Source of the DNA: an uncultured Verrucomicrobiota bacterium
Lineage (GTDB): Bacteria > Verrucomicrobiota > Kiritimatiellia > Kiritimatiellales > Tichowtungiaceae
Length of the DNA stretch: 64,000 nucleotides
NCBI GenBank assembly: GCA_903831085.1
Contig: CAIKWE010000044.1
Coordinates: 89,138 to 153,137, forward strand
Direction: 5' to 3'
Part shown: positions 9,185 through 18,411 of the stretch, one piece after another
Layout of the letters: every line of letters begins with the position of its first letter
How positions within the stretch are numbered: the stretch's first letter is position 1
The notes under the pieces: generated by a model
What the model saw: the letters and a program-made list of their open reading frames with translations, nothing else
What the model was told of the DNA's origin: nothing
Databases searched by the model: none
Made by a program: the position numbers and the translations under genes

Positions 9185-10429
9185 ATGAATCGGCTTTTGT
9201 TCAAAAAACGATTTCTGGCGGTTGCTGGACTGTGTCTGTTGTCTATAATTCAGGCTTCGCGGGCGGAAGAGGTCAATCTTCCCACGGCGTACGGACTGGC
9301 GCTGGCGAAAAGCGAGTCGCTTCAAATCAGTGTGGCGGAATGGCGCGCGGCGGAAGACCGTTACCGTCAGGCGCAAGGAGCCATGTGGCCGGAAATCAGC
9401 GCCAAAGGGGAATCTAAATGGCTTCCTAAACACAAAGACGATGCCCGTCAGGCGGGTGTCGGCGCAACCTGGACGGTGTTCGACGGTTTCCGGAACGCCC
9501 GCGCGGCCGACGCCAGACAGGCGGAAGGGCTTGCCCGTTCCCACGATGTAGAACAGGCGCGCCTGCTGCTCTACGAGGATGTCGCGGATGTTTTTTATCA
9601 GATCCGGTCGTTTCAGGATCAGCGGGCGGCAGTTCAGGAAGAGCTCAAAGCTCTGGAAACCCGAACCGGAGAGTTGGAACGCAGGATAAAACTCGGGCGA
9701 TCAAAGCCGTCCGACCTGTTGACGACGTTAAGCCAGATGGCGGAAGCGCGGCTAACGATTGAGCAGCTCAACCAGTTCTATGCTGCATCGCTGGAGCTGT
9801 TGGCGTTCATGACAGGACAGCCCGCACCCAGCCTCCAGGTGGTTGACCAGACACCGCTACCCGCAATCGGTGATGTGGATAAGTATCTTATGGCCGCAAC
9901 AGACCGGGCAGACATTAAGGCGGGCAAAGCCGGCGTGGAAGCCTCGCGATTCGATATGGAAGCGACCAAGTCGGATCGCGCACCCAAGGTGACGTTAGAT
10001 GCAAACAGATATCTTTACCGCGACCCGCGATCCCAGGACGAGTGGGATATTGTTCTGAGTCTGGAAATCCCTCTGTTCGACCACAGCAGGCGTGTGGCGC
10101 GGATTGCTGAGGCCGGACAGCAGCTCAGGATCAGTGAACTGCGGCTGGCGGAATTGCAGCGGTCTTCGGAGCGCGATGTCCGGCAGGCCTACCAGTCCCT
10201 GTTCTACGAACTGAAGCAGTGGTCTGAATTGCAGGCGGCGATCGGAGTCTCGGCCGATACGCTGGCGCTTCTCCAAAAAGACTATGAGCTGGGTCGTGTA
10301 AACAACCTCGATGTTCTTTCGGAATCAGTTCAGTACTGGAGCTTGCGCCGCCGTGAGGCGGCCCTGGCGAATCAACTGCGCGCCAGCATGATCCATCTCC
10401 ATGTGGCCGCCGGAAAGGTTTCGCCATGA
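9185..10429 (+). CDS. TolC-family outer membrane efflux protein
   Basis: Forms the trimeric outer-membrane channel and periplasmic tunnel of a tripartite pump. I choose the ATG at 9185 over the TTG at 9149 because it places a normal signal peptide (MNRLLFKKRFLAVAGLCLL...ASRA) at the N terminus. The mature protein shows the internally repeated helical organisation of the family: long Ala/Gln/Glu/Arg-rich helices (RQAEGLARSHDVEQARLLLYEDVADVFY; DVRQAYQSLFYELKQWSELQ) with the short membrane strands less obvious. At 414 aa it is of normal size. It overlaps the following RND gene by 4 nt (ATGA), so the two are coupled. No periplasmic adaptor gene lies between them. Confidence 0.85.
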   Translation: MNRLLFKKRFLAVAGLCLLSIIQASRAEEVNLPTAYGLALAKSESLQISVAEWRAAEDRYRQAQGAMWPEISAKGESKWLPKHKDDARQAGVGATWTVFDGFRNARAADARQAEGLARSHDVEQARLLLYEDVADVFYQIRSFQDQRAAVQEELKALETRTGELERRIKLGRSKPSDLLTTLSQMAEARLTIEQLNQFYAASLELLAFMTGQPAPSLQVVDQTPLPAIGDVDKYLMAATDRADIKAGKAGVEASRFDMEATKSDRAPKVTLDANRYLYRDPRSQDEWDIVLSLEIPLFDHSRRVARIAEAGQQLRISELRLAELQRSSERDVRQAYQSLFYELKQWSELQAAIGVSADTLALLQKDYELGRVNNLDVLSESVQYWSLRRREAALANQLRASMIHLHVAAGKVSP

Positions 10430-13400
10430 CCCTGTCGGACTTTTCCATCCGGCGTCCGGTCTTTGCCTGGATGCTCATGTTCGGGCTGATTGTCTTCGGT
10501 GCCATCAGTGTGGGCCGGATGGGGATCAGCCAGATGCCCGACATTGATTTTCCCGTGCTCGGAGTCCGCGTTTCCTGGGAAGGCGCCGCCCCCGAGATCA
10601 TGGAGGCCGAGCTGGTTGATCAAATTGAACAGCTCGTTATTTCTGTGGACGGACTGAAGGAGATTCGCTCGAGTATCCGGCAGGGATCGGCCTCCATCGA
10701 ACTGGAATTCGAACTCAGCCGCGACATTGATGCCGCCCTGCAGGAAGTCCAGGGGGCGCTGGCCGATCTTCGCCTGCCGCTGAATGTTAATCCTCCGACG
10801 GTCCAGAAGAATACGACCGAGGGGGAAGATATTCTCCGCATCGGGGTGTCCGGTACGCAATCGCCGCGCGAACTGATGGATTACGTCGAAACATTCCTGA
10901 CGGATCAGATTCAGGTCATTCCAGGTGTGGGCGAAGTCTCTCTTTACGGATACGGCCAGCGCAACCTGCGCCTCTGGGTGGACACGAAGAAACTCCAGGA
11001 ATACGAGCTGACCATTCTCGATCTCCAGCAGGCCGTTGAACAGGAACACACCGAACTGGCGGCCGGGTATATTGAAAACCCGGAAACCGAGATGAATCTC
11101 CGGGTTATGGGAGAAGGGCTTACCGTTGAGCAGGTCGCCAATATTCCCATTACGCACCGGGGCGGACAACCGATCCAGGATGCCGTCATTCTCCTAAAGG
11201 ACGTCTCCAGAGTGGAAGACGGGTTGAGCGACATCCGCCGCCTCGTGCGGGTTTCCGGCGAGCCGGGGGTGGCTATTGGAATCACCAAGCAGCGCGGTGC
11301 CAATGAAGTGGAAGTCGGACATCTGATCAGGGCGAAAATGGAAGAACTTCAACAGTCATTACCGGCTGGCATGAAGCTTCAGATCAATACAGACCTCACC
11401 CGGCCCGTGGAACAGGCCGTGAAAGCCACGGAACACGAACTGATGACCGCCGCCATTCTGACGGCTCTGATCTGTTTCCTGTTTCTCGGAACCTGGAGTT
11501 CGGGCTTCAACATTATTCTTTCCATTCCGACATCCATTATCGGCACGTTCACTATTCTCTATTTTTCGGGATTCACGCTCAACACGTTCACGCTGCTCGG
11601 TCTGGCGCTGGCCATCGGGATTGTCGTGGACGATTCGATCATGGTGCTGGAGAATATCGTCCGGCATTTCGAGATGGGGAAAGACAAGGTCAAAGCCGCC
11701 GAGGACGGATCCCGCGAAATTATCTTCGCGGCTGTCGCCACGACGGCCGCCGTCGTTGCGATCTTCCTGCCGGTGGCGTTCATGTCCGGTGTGATCGGCC
11801 GGTTCTTCTTCCAATTCGGCTTAACCATGACGGCGGCAGTGCTGTTGTCGCTGCTGGAAGCGGTCACGCTCACGCCCATGCGGCTTTCGATGATGATGTC
11901 ACGACGTGAGAACATCGGTCGGCTGGAGCGCTGTGCCGGCGCTGTGTTCAACCTGTTGAACCGCGCCTACGGCAAACTCCTCCCTGTTGTTTTGAGATGG
12001 CGCTGGTTCGTGCTGGTCGGCGCGGTTGCCGTCTTTGTTTCTTCCCTGTGGCTCGGGAAGAGCCTCCGTCGCGAATTCGTTCCGGCACAGGATCAGTCTT
12101 ACATATCCGTCAGCCTCCGGGCGCCCGTCGGATCATCTCTCGCATTGACCGATTCTCGAGTGCGGCAGGTGGAGGCGTACTTAAAAAACCGTCCCGAAAT
12201 TCTGCGTTCTTATACCTTGATCGGCAGCAGAGGCAGCGGCGGCGGACCGAACGAAGCATCGATGGGAGTCACGCTGGTGGAAAAAAATCAGCGCAATAAA
12301 ACCCAGGCCGAGCTGATGACCGAATTCCGGAAAGATCTAAAAAGTGTCAAAGGCCTGCGCATTTCATTTCAGGATAATTCGGCGCGCGGCCTCACGGCAC
12401 GGCGCAGTCAGCCGGTTGAGTTCAACGTTACCGGCCCCGACTACGTCGTACTTGAATCCTCCGTCCGGAAAATCATGGATGAGCTTGATCAAACCGGTCT
12501 AGTTGCCGACCTGGACAATAATTACCGTACCGGTATGCCCGAAGTCAGGATCTTTCCAGACCGGCAGGCCGCCGCCGCGCGAGGTGTCACAATGGAGGCT
12601 ATCGGCCGGACAGTAAACGCGGCGATGGGCGGCATTCGTCAGGGAAAATTCACCCGGGACGGACGCCGATATGATGTCCGGCTGCGGCTGACGCCCGAAG
12701 ACCGGCTGAGCGCGGAAGACGTAAAAACATTGATGGTTCGCAACTCATACGGGGAACTCATCCCGCTGGGAGACATGGTGCGCATAGAGAGCACGACGAC
12801 ACTGCAGAGCATCACTCGTATTAACCGCCAGCGTGCCATCTCGGTGACCGCCAATCTGGCGCCCGGCGCTTCACAGGCCACGGCGCTGGAGCAGGCGGCG
12901 AAAATTTCAAAAGAAATTCTGCCGCCCGGCTACACCTTCCATCTGGAGGGCGGCTCCAAAACCTTCAGCGAATCGGGCAGCGGGCTGTGGATTGCTTTTA
13001 TTCTGGGTATTCTGGTTGCCTACATGGTTCTGGCCTCGCAGTTCAACAGCTTCATCCATCCTTTCACAGTTCTGCTGGCTCTGCCGTTCAGCATCACCGG
13101 CGCGCTGGTGACGCTGTGGGCCACCAACCAGTCGCTGAACCTTTACAGCGCCATCGGGATCATCCTTTTGATGGGCGTGGTTAAGAAGAATTCGATTCTG
13201 CTGGTCGAGTTCATGAACCGGAAGCGTGCCGAGGGGATGCCGCTGAAAGAAGCCATCATAACCGCCGCCCCGATCCGGCTGAGACCGATCCTGATGACAT
13301 CCGCCGCGACGATTGCCGCGGCGGTTCCCATCGCGCTGGGCATCGGAGTCGGATCGGAAACCCGCCAACCCATGGCGCTGGCCATCATCGGCGGCGTTTT

Positions 13401-13488
13401 CGTTTCCACTTTGTTCACTCTGCTCGTCGTTCCCTGCGCCTACTACCTCATGGCCCGGTTCGAGCGCGGCAGTCATGTGAAATCTTAA
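10426..13488 (+). CDS. HAE1-type RND efflux transporter, inner membrane subunit
   Basis: Proton-driven resistance-nodulation-division pump of 1020 aa. It starts with the typical FSIRRPVFAWMLMFGLIVFG first helix and porter-domain opening ISQMPDIDFPVLGVRVSWEGA. The two halves each carry a periplasmic domain and six membrane helices. The proton-relay helix reads GLALAIGIVVDDSIMVLENI with the conserved Asp pair, and the second half has the matching LLMGVVKKNSILLVEFMNRK and RLRPILMTS motifs. Translationally coupled to the upstream TolC-like gene, it lacks a linked membrane-fusion protein. This pump is distinct from the AcrAB-type operon at the right end. Substrate is unknown; the HAE1-type Asp pair argues against a heavy-metal exporter. 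Confidence 0.92.
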   Translation: MTLSDFSIRRPVFAWMLMFGLIVFGAISVGRMGISQMPDIDFPVLGVRVSWEGAAPEIMEAELVDQIEQLVISVDGLKEIRSSIRQGSASIELEFELSRDIDAALQEVQGALADLRLPLNVNPPTVQKNTTEGEDILRIGVSGTQSPRELMDYVETFLTDQIQVIPGVGEVSLYGYGQRNLRLWVDTKKLQEYELTILDLQQAVEQEHTELAAGYIENPETEMNLRVMGEGLTVEQVANIPITHRGGQPIQDAVILLKDVSRVEDGLSDIRRLVRVSGEPGVAIGITKQRGANEVEVGHLIRAKMEELQQSLPAGMKLQINTDLTRPVEQAVKATEHELMTAAILTALICFLFLGTWSSGFNIILSIPTSIIGTFTILYFSGFTLNTFTLLGLALAIGIVVDDSIMVLENIVRHFEMGKDKVKAAEDGSREIIFAAVATTAAVVAIFLPVAFMSGVIGRFFFQFGLTMTAAVLLSLLEAVTLTPMRLSMMMSRRENIGRLERCAGAVFNLLNRAYGKLLPVVLRWRWFVLVGAVAVFVSSLWLGKSLRREFVPAQDQSYISVSLRAPVGSSLALTDSRVRQVEAYLKNRPEILRSYTLIGSRGSGGGPNEASMGVTLVEKNQRNKTQAELMTEFRKDLKSVKGLRISFQDNSARGLTARRSQPVEFNVTGPDYVVLESSVRKIMDELDQTGLVADLDNNYRTGMPEVRIFPDRQAAAARGVTMEAIGRTVNAAMGGIRQGKFTRDGRRYDVRLRLTPEDRLSAEDVKTLMVRNSYGELIPLGDMVRIESTTTLQSITRINRQRAISVTANLAPGASQATALEQAAKISKEILPPGYTFHLEGGSKTFSESGSGLWIAFILGILVAYMVLASQFNSFIHPFTVLLALPFSITGALVTLWATNQSLNLYSAIGIILLMGVVKKNSILLVEFMNRKRAEGMPLKEAIITAAPIRLRPILMTSAATIAAAVPIALGIGVGSETRQPMALAIIGGVFVSTLFTLLVVPCAYYLMARFERGSHVKS

Positions 13489-13520
13489 AACCGATCGGAC
13501 TTGTTTTATTCATCGGGAGC

Positions 13521-13548
13521 TTGCAGGGAGCGGTCTATTCACTAGAAT
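13521..13548 (+). promoter_or_regulatory. Possible promoter of the V-ATPase operon
   Basis: TTGCAG and TAGAAT are separated by 16 bp, about 40 bp upstream of the first ATPase gene. The -35 match is weak, so this is only a candidate within the 100-bp gap after the RND gene. Confidence 0.3.
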
Positions 13549-13588
13549 CGGGGCACTCGTTTTCTTACCAACCCGACTGGAGTGGACT

Positions 13589-14212
13589 ATGGCCGCAGAA
13601 TTGCAACCGTTACTCGAACAGATTCGCAAGGAAGGCGTTGAAAAGGCCGAAGCGCAGGCCGCCGAAATTCTTGCTCAAGCCAAAGCCAAGGCGGCGCAGA
13701 CCGTTCGCGAGGCTGAAGCCAAAGCCAAAGAACTCGTTGTGAAGGCGCAGGCTGATGCGGTGGTTTACACCGAACGCAGCACCGCCACTCTCGAACAGGC
13801 CGCCCGCGACCTGCTGATTACCGTCGGGCAGGGCATCGAGAATATTATCGCCGACATCGTCGCCGAATCCGTTGATTCCGTGCTGAAGATTGAGGTGCTC
13901 GAACAGATGATGATCAAAATGGCGCAGTCCTGCGCCGAGCGTCATGGCGAAACCCGCATCGAACTGCTGATCAGCAAACAGGATCAGGCCGATATGGTTA
14001 AATTTTTCGCCGGCAAGTACCGCGAGAAAATGGTGCAAGGCATCGAACTTCACGTGGACAACGAAATCCTCAAAGGCTTCCGCGTCAGCTTCGCCGACGA
14101 CCATGTCTATCTCGACTTCACGAACGAAGCCATCGCCGGTGCGCTGACCGCTTTCCTGCGACCCAAACTGGCCGAAATCGTCAGTCGCGTGGCGAAGGAA
14201 CCTGCGAAGTAA
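13589..14212 (+). CDS. atpE: V/A-type ATPase subunit E
   Basis: Peripheral stalk (stator) subunit that links the catalytic A3B3 head to the membrane sector. The first half is a long Ala/Lys/Glu-rich amphipathic helix (KAEAQAAEILAQAKAKAAQTVREAEAKAKEL) as in E subunits, followed by a compact C-terminal domain that binds the head. It is 207 aa, the usual size. It is the first gene of a seven-gene operon E-DUF2764-A-B-D-I-K, an order seen in chlamydiae, spirochaetes and Bacteroidetes. A GGAG precedes the ATG. Confidence 0.88.
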   Translation: MAAELQPLLEQIRKEGVEKAEAQAAEILAQAKAKAAQTVREAEAKAKELVVKAQADAVVYTERSTATLEQAARDLLITVGQGIENIIADIVAESVDSVLKIEVLEQMMIKMAQSCAERHGETRIELLISKQDQADMVKFFAGKYREKMVQGIELHVDNEILKGFRVSFADDHVYLDFTNEAIAGALTAFLRPKLAEIVSRVAKEPAK

Positions 14213-14222
14213 GCGGTAATTA

Positions 14223-14744
14223 ATGAACCACTGGTATCTAGTTGCCTCGCTTCCGTATCTGCGCTTCGGCGAAAAACCGCTGGTGAATCGCGCGGCGTTT
14301 TTAGCGGCTTGTACGGACTGGCTGGCAGAAGAAGATGTTGCGGTGCTTCGGGCGGTGTTCGACAACCGATGTTCACCGGACAGCGAAGTTGCGCGGCGCT
14401 GGTGGAACAGCGAGGTCGAGTTGCGTAATGCAGTGGTGCGGGTGCGCTCTAAAAATCGCAACACCGATGCCGCCCGGTTTATCCAGCCGTACGAAGGTTT
14501 CAGTCTGTCGATTGAGGAAATGGTGACAGATGCTCTTTCCCGTGCCAATCCGTTGGAGCAGGAAGCGGAACTGGATCGCGCCCGCTGGGCGCAGGCCGAT
14601 GACTTGGCGCTGACCGCTCCGTTCGGCTTCGCCGGAGTTTTTGCTTTTGCACTCAAACTGCGCATTGCGGAACGCTGGGCCGGTCTGGATGACACGGTCG
14701 GCCAGAGCAGAGTGGAAGAATTTATTGAACAGGCAACCGCTTAA
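14223..14744 (+). CDS. DUF2764 protein of bacterial V-ATPase operons
   Basis: This 173-aa protein starts MNHWYLVASLPYLRFGEKP and matches the DUF2764 family that sits between subunits E and A in V-type ATPase operons of chlamydiae, spirochaetes and Bacteroidetes. It is mostly helical and soluble, with no signal peptide or membrane segment. Its place in the operon and the absence of a subunit C gene suggest it acts as the C-like connector between central rotor and membrane ring; that role is inferred from context. It lies 10 bp after atpE and 15 bp before atpA. Confidence 0.82.
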   Translation: MNHWYLVASLPYLRFGEKPLVNRAAFLAACTDWLAEEDVAVLRAVFDNRCSPDSEVARRWWNSEVELRNAVVRVRSKNRNTDAARFIQPYEGFSLSIEEMVTDALSRANPLEQEAELDRARWAQADDLALTAPFGFAGVFAFALKLRIAERWAGLDDTVGQSRVEEFIEQATA

Positions 14745-14759
14745 AACAGGAACAGAATC

Positions 14760-16487
14760 ATGAATCTTGGAAAAATTGTCGGTGTAAACGGAAACCTGCT
14801 GACGGTGGAGTTTGAAAAACCCGTCATTCAGAACGAAACGGGTTTTGCGCGGCTCGGAGATATTCACTTGAAATCTGAGGTGATCCGTATCCGCAACCGC
14901 CACGCCGAACTGCAGGTGTTTGAATCCACCACTGGCCTCAAAGTGGGCGACCAAGTGGAGTTTACCGGAGCGCTGCTCTCGGTTGAACTCGGCCCGGGTC
15001 TGCTGACACAGATTTTTGACGGCTTGCAGAATCCGCTGCCCGCGCTGGCTGAACAGTGCGGCTTTTTTCTGCAGCGCGGAAAATATCTGCAGGCGCTTCC
15101 GCGCGACAAAAAATGGAAATTCACGCCGTCGGTAAAGATTGGTGATACCGTGCTGGCGGGTTCTGCTATCGGAACCGTTCCGGAAGGAATTTTTGACCAC
15201 CGGATCATGGTGCCATTCCGTATTCACGGGCGGTTGACCGTTAAAGAGATTTCTCCTGCCGGTGAATACACCGTCGAAAACACGGTTGCAAAAGTTGCCG
15301 ATGAAAAAGGCCGCGAGTACGACGTGAAGCTGATGCAGCTCTGGCCGGTCAAAGTTCCGATCAAATGCTACGCCGAGCGGTTGCGTCCGACCGAACCGCT
15401 CATCACCAAAGTGCGCATCGTGGACACCTTCTTTCCGGTGGCGCGCGGCGGAACCTATTGCATTCCCGGTCCGTTTGGTGCCGGCAAAACCGTTTTGCAA
15501 CAGATCACCAGCCGCCACGCCGACGTCGATATCGTGATCATCGCCGCCTGTGGCGAACGCGCCGGCGAGGTGGTCGAAACCCTGCGCGAATTTCCTGAAC
15601 TGACTGACCCGCGCACCGGCAAGAGCCTGATGGAGCGCACGCTCATTATCTGTAACACCAGTTCGATGCCGGTGGCCGCGCGCGAAGCGTCGGTGTACAC
15701 CGCCGTGACGATTGCGGAATATTACCGCCAGATGGGACTCAATGTTCTGCTGCTTGCTGACTCGACTTCCCGCTGGGCGCAGGCGCTGCGCGAAATGTCG
15801 GGCCGTCTCGAAGAAATTCCCGGCGAAGAAGCGTTTCCCGCCTATCTCGAATCGGTGATCGCCGCTTTCTACGAACGCGGCGGTGTGGTGCGTCTGCACG
15901 ACGGTTCGACCGGCTCGGTGACGGTCGGCGGAACGGTTTCGCCTGCGGGCGGTAACTTTGAGGAGCCGGTCACGCAATCCACGCTTAAAGTAGTTGGCGC
16001 GTTCCATGGTCTGTCACGCGCCCGTTCCGATGCCCGCCGCTATCCGGCCATCGACCCGCTCGACAGCTGGAGCAAATATCCGAGCGTGGTGGATGCCGAG
16101 GATCTGAAACTCGCACGCCGTTTCCTGCGCGAAGGCAGTGAAGTGAACCAGATGATGAAGGTGGTCGGTGAAGAAGGCACCTCGATTGAAGATTTTATCG
16201 TTTACCTGAAAGGCGAATACCTCGATGCGGTTTATCTGCAGCAGAATGCTTTCAGCGAAGTGGATGCCGCCACATCAGCCGAGCGCCAGCAGTATGTTTT
16301 CGGTGCGATCGCCAAGACTCTGCGCACGAAACTGAAGTTCGAGAACAAAGATGCCGCGCGGACGTTCTTCCATAAACTGACCCAGGCGACGCGCGACTGG
16401 AATAACGCCGCTTTCGAGAGCGAAGAATTTAAGAAACAGCAGGAGCGGATCAACGCGCTGCTCGCGGAGGTTACAGATTATGCATAA
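14760..16487 (+). CDS. atpA: V/A-type ATPase catalytic subunit A
   Basis: Catalytic nucleotide-binding subunit of the A3B3 head. It has a beta-barrel N terminus ([18 protein letters not shown]), the A-subunit-specific non-homologous insert, and the P-loop [12 protein letters not shown]. The ATPase core includes [18 protein letters not shown] and [26 protein letters not shown]. At 575 aa it is of normal length. Its end overlaps the start of atpB by 8 nt, so the two are coupled. Confidence 0.96.
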   Translation: MNLGKIVGVNGNLLTVEFEKPVIQNETGFARLGDIHLKSEVIRIRNRHAELQVFESTTGLKVGDQVEFTGALLSVELGPGLLTQIFDGLQNPLPALAEQCGFFLQRGKYLQALPRDKKWKFTPSVKIGDTVLAGSAIGTVPEGIFDHRIMVPFRIHGRLTVKEISPAGEYTVENTVAKVADEKGREYDVKLMQLWPVKVPIKCYAERLRPTEPLITKVRIVDTFFPVARGGTYCIPGPFGAGKTVLQQITSRHADVDIVIIAACGERAGEVVETLREFPELTDPRTGKSLMERTLIICNTSSMPVAAREASVYTAVTIAEYYRQMGLNVLLLADSTSRWAQALREMSGRLEEIPGEEAFPAYLESVIAAFYERGGVVRLHDGSTGSVTVGGTVSPAGGNFEEPVTQSTLKVVGAFHGLSRARSDARRYPAIDPLDSWSKYPSVVDAEDLKLARRFLREGSEVNQMMKVVGEEGTSIEDFIVYLKGEYLDAVYLQQNAFSEVDAATSAERQQYVFGAIAKTLRTKLKFENKDAARTFFHKLTQATRDWNNAAFESEEFKKQQERINALLAEVTDYA

Positions 16488-17775
16488 GGTTTATCACCGC
16501 ATCGAACAGATCGCCGGCAACGTCATCGTGGTCAGCGCCGACGGCATCAGCTACAACGAGCTGGCGCAGGTGACATCGGATATGGGCACCTCGCTCGCCC
16601 AGGTTATCCGCCTCGAAGGCGGGCGTGTCTACCTCCAGGTCTTTGCCGGCGGACGCGGCATCTCGACCGATTCACAGGTGCGCTTCCTCGGCCGCAACAT
16701 GCAGGTTTCCTTCTCTGACAACCTGATGGGCCGCGTTTTCAACGGTAGCGGCGTTCCGCGCGACCGCGGTCCGGTTATCAGTGAGAACATGATTGAGATC
16801 GGCGGGCCGTCGGTCAATCCGGCTAAGCGCATTATTCCGCGCAACATGGTGCGCACCGGGATTCCGATGATCGATGTGTTTAATACGCTGGTCGAATCGC
16901 AGAAGCTTCCGGTTTTCTCGGTTGCGGGCGAACCGTACAACGAACTGCTGGCGCGCATCGCACTGCAGGCTGAAGTGGATATCATCATTCTCGGCGGCAT
17001 GGGGCTCAAGCACGACGACTATCTGTACTTCCGCGACTACCTCGAAGAAAACGGCGCGCTGTCGCGTTCGATTCTTTTTGTGCACACCGCCGCCGACCCG
17101 ACGGTGGAATGTCTGCTGGTTCCGGATATTGCGCTGGCCGTCGCCGAGCAGTTCGCGCTGAAAGACAAGCGCGTGTTGGTGCTGCTGACCGATATGACTA
17201 ACTTCGCCGACGCGATGAAGGAAGTCGCCATTACGATGGAGCAGATTCCGTCCAACCGCGGTTATCCCGGCGACCTCTACAGTCAGTTGGCCTCGCGTTA
17301 CGAAAAGGCCGTGGACTTTGAAGGTGCGGGCTCCATCACGATTCTGGCGGTGACGACGATGCCCGGCGATGACGTGACGCATCCGGTGCCGGACAATACC
17401 GGCTACATCACCGAAGGGCAGTTTTATCTCAAGAACGGCCGCATTGAGCCGTTCGGTTCGCTCAGCCGCCTGAAACAGCAGGTGAATGGTAAAACGCGCG
17501 CCGACCACCGCACGATCATGGACACCATGATTCAGCTCTACGCTTCGTATAAGGAAACACTCGAGAAACAGTCGATGGGTTTCCGTATGAGCGGTTGGGA
17601 CAGCAAGCTCTTGAAATACGGCGAACGGTTTGAAAAGGAAATGATGGCGCTCTCCGTGAACATTCCGCTTGAAGGCGCGCTCGATCTCGGCTGGCAGATT
17701 CTGGCTGACTGCTTCGAGCCGCAGGAAACCGGTATTTCTTCTAAACTCACGAGTGCGTTTTGGCCGAAGGGATAG
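16480..17775 (+). CDS. atpB: V/A-type ATPase regulatory subunit B
   Basis: Non-catalytic partner of subunit A in the head. It has the N-terminal barrel ([27 protein letters not shown]) and an ATPase-like fold in which the P-loop is replaced by [15 protein letters not shown], as expected for [32 protein letters not shown] is the family's conserved segment, and [10 protein letters not shown] lies further on. At 431 aa it is typical. It overlaps atpA by 8 nt and is followed by atpD after 30 bp. Confidence 0.95.
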   Translation: MHKVYHRIEQIAGNVIVVSADGISYNELAQVTSDMGTSLAQVIRLEGGRVYLQVFAGGRGISTDSQVRFLGRNMQVSFSDNLMGRVFNGSGVPRDRGPVISENMIEIGGPSVNPAKRIIPRNMVRTGIPMIDVFNTLVESQKLPVFSVAGEPYNELLARIALQAEVDIIILGGMGLKHDDYLYFRDYLEENGALSRSILFVHTAADPTVECLLVPDIALAVAEQFALKDKRVLVLLTDMTNFADAMKEVAITMEQIPSNRGYPGDLYSQLASRYEKAVDFEGAGSITILAVTTMPGDDVTHPVPDNTGYITEGQFYLKNGRIEPFGSLSRLKQQVNGKTRADHRTIMDTMIQLYASYKETLEKQSMGFRMSGWDSKLLKYGERFEKEMMALSVNIPLEGALDLGWQILADCFEPQETGISSKLTSAFWPKG

Positions 17776-17805
17776 GACGGATTGGTCTGATCGGACAGAT
17801 CGAAA

Positions 17806-18411
17806 ATGGCAAAGATCAAATATACGAAGAACGAACTGAAGGCCCAGCGCGACGCGCTGACGCGCTTCCGGCGCTATTTGCCGACGCTGCTGCTCAAGAA
17901 GCAGCAGTTGCAGCTCGAACTGCGACTGCTTGAAGGGCAGATCGCCGCTAAGCGCAACGAAGAGGAAAAGGCGCGCACCGATCTTGCCGCGTGGGTGAAG
18001 CTTTTCTCCGAGCCGTTTGATTTCTCACCGTACATCAAAGTCGCCGAGATCAAACGCTCGAGCGGCAATATCGCGGGCGTCACCATTCCAATGTTTGAAA
18101 GCCTGCGTTTTGAGGAGGCTTTACCCGATCTGTTTGAAACCGCCGCGTGGGTCGACAGCGGGATTGATCTGCTCCGTCATCTCATCCGTCTGCGGATTGA
18201 GCGGCAGGTAATCGAAGAGCAGCACCGCCTGTTGTCCGATGAACTGCGCACAACGTCGCAGCGCGTCAATCTGTTTGAAAAGGTGAAGATTCCCGAGTGC
18301 CGCGAAAACATTCGCGTCATCCGTATTTTCATGGGCGACCAGCTGACCGCCGCCGTCGCCCGTTCCAAAATCGCCAAAAGCAAGAGCGTAGAAAAGGTTC
18401 GCTCCGCATGA
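17806..18411 (+). CDS. atpD: V/A-type ATPase central-shaft subunit D
   Basis: Rotor shaft subunit that turns inside the A3B3 head. The start (MAKIKYTKNELKAQRDALTRFRRYLPTLLLKKQQLQLEL) is the expected long N-terminal helix of subunit D and a second long helix closes the protein (IRVIRIFMGDQLTAAVARSKIAKSK). It is 201 aa. Its TGA overlaps the ATG of the next gene (ATGA). No separate subunit F gene is visible in the operon, which is common in this operon type. Confidence 0.92.
   Translation: MAKIKYTKNELKAQRDALTRFRRYLPTLLLKKQQLQLELRLLEGQIAAKRNEEEKARTDLAAWVKLFSEPFDFSPYIKVAEIKRSSGNIAGVTIPMFESLRFEEALPDLFETAAWVDSGIDLLRHLIRLRIERQVIEEQHRLLSDELRTTSQRVNLFEKVKIPECRENIRVIRIFMGDQLTAAVARSKIAKSKSVEKVRSA

Noticed and set aside
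14373-16007. 544-aa minus-strand ORF opposite the V-ATPase genes
   Set aside because: Entirely antisense to the DUF2764 gene and atpA, which are certain; the translation has no recognisable motif.
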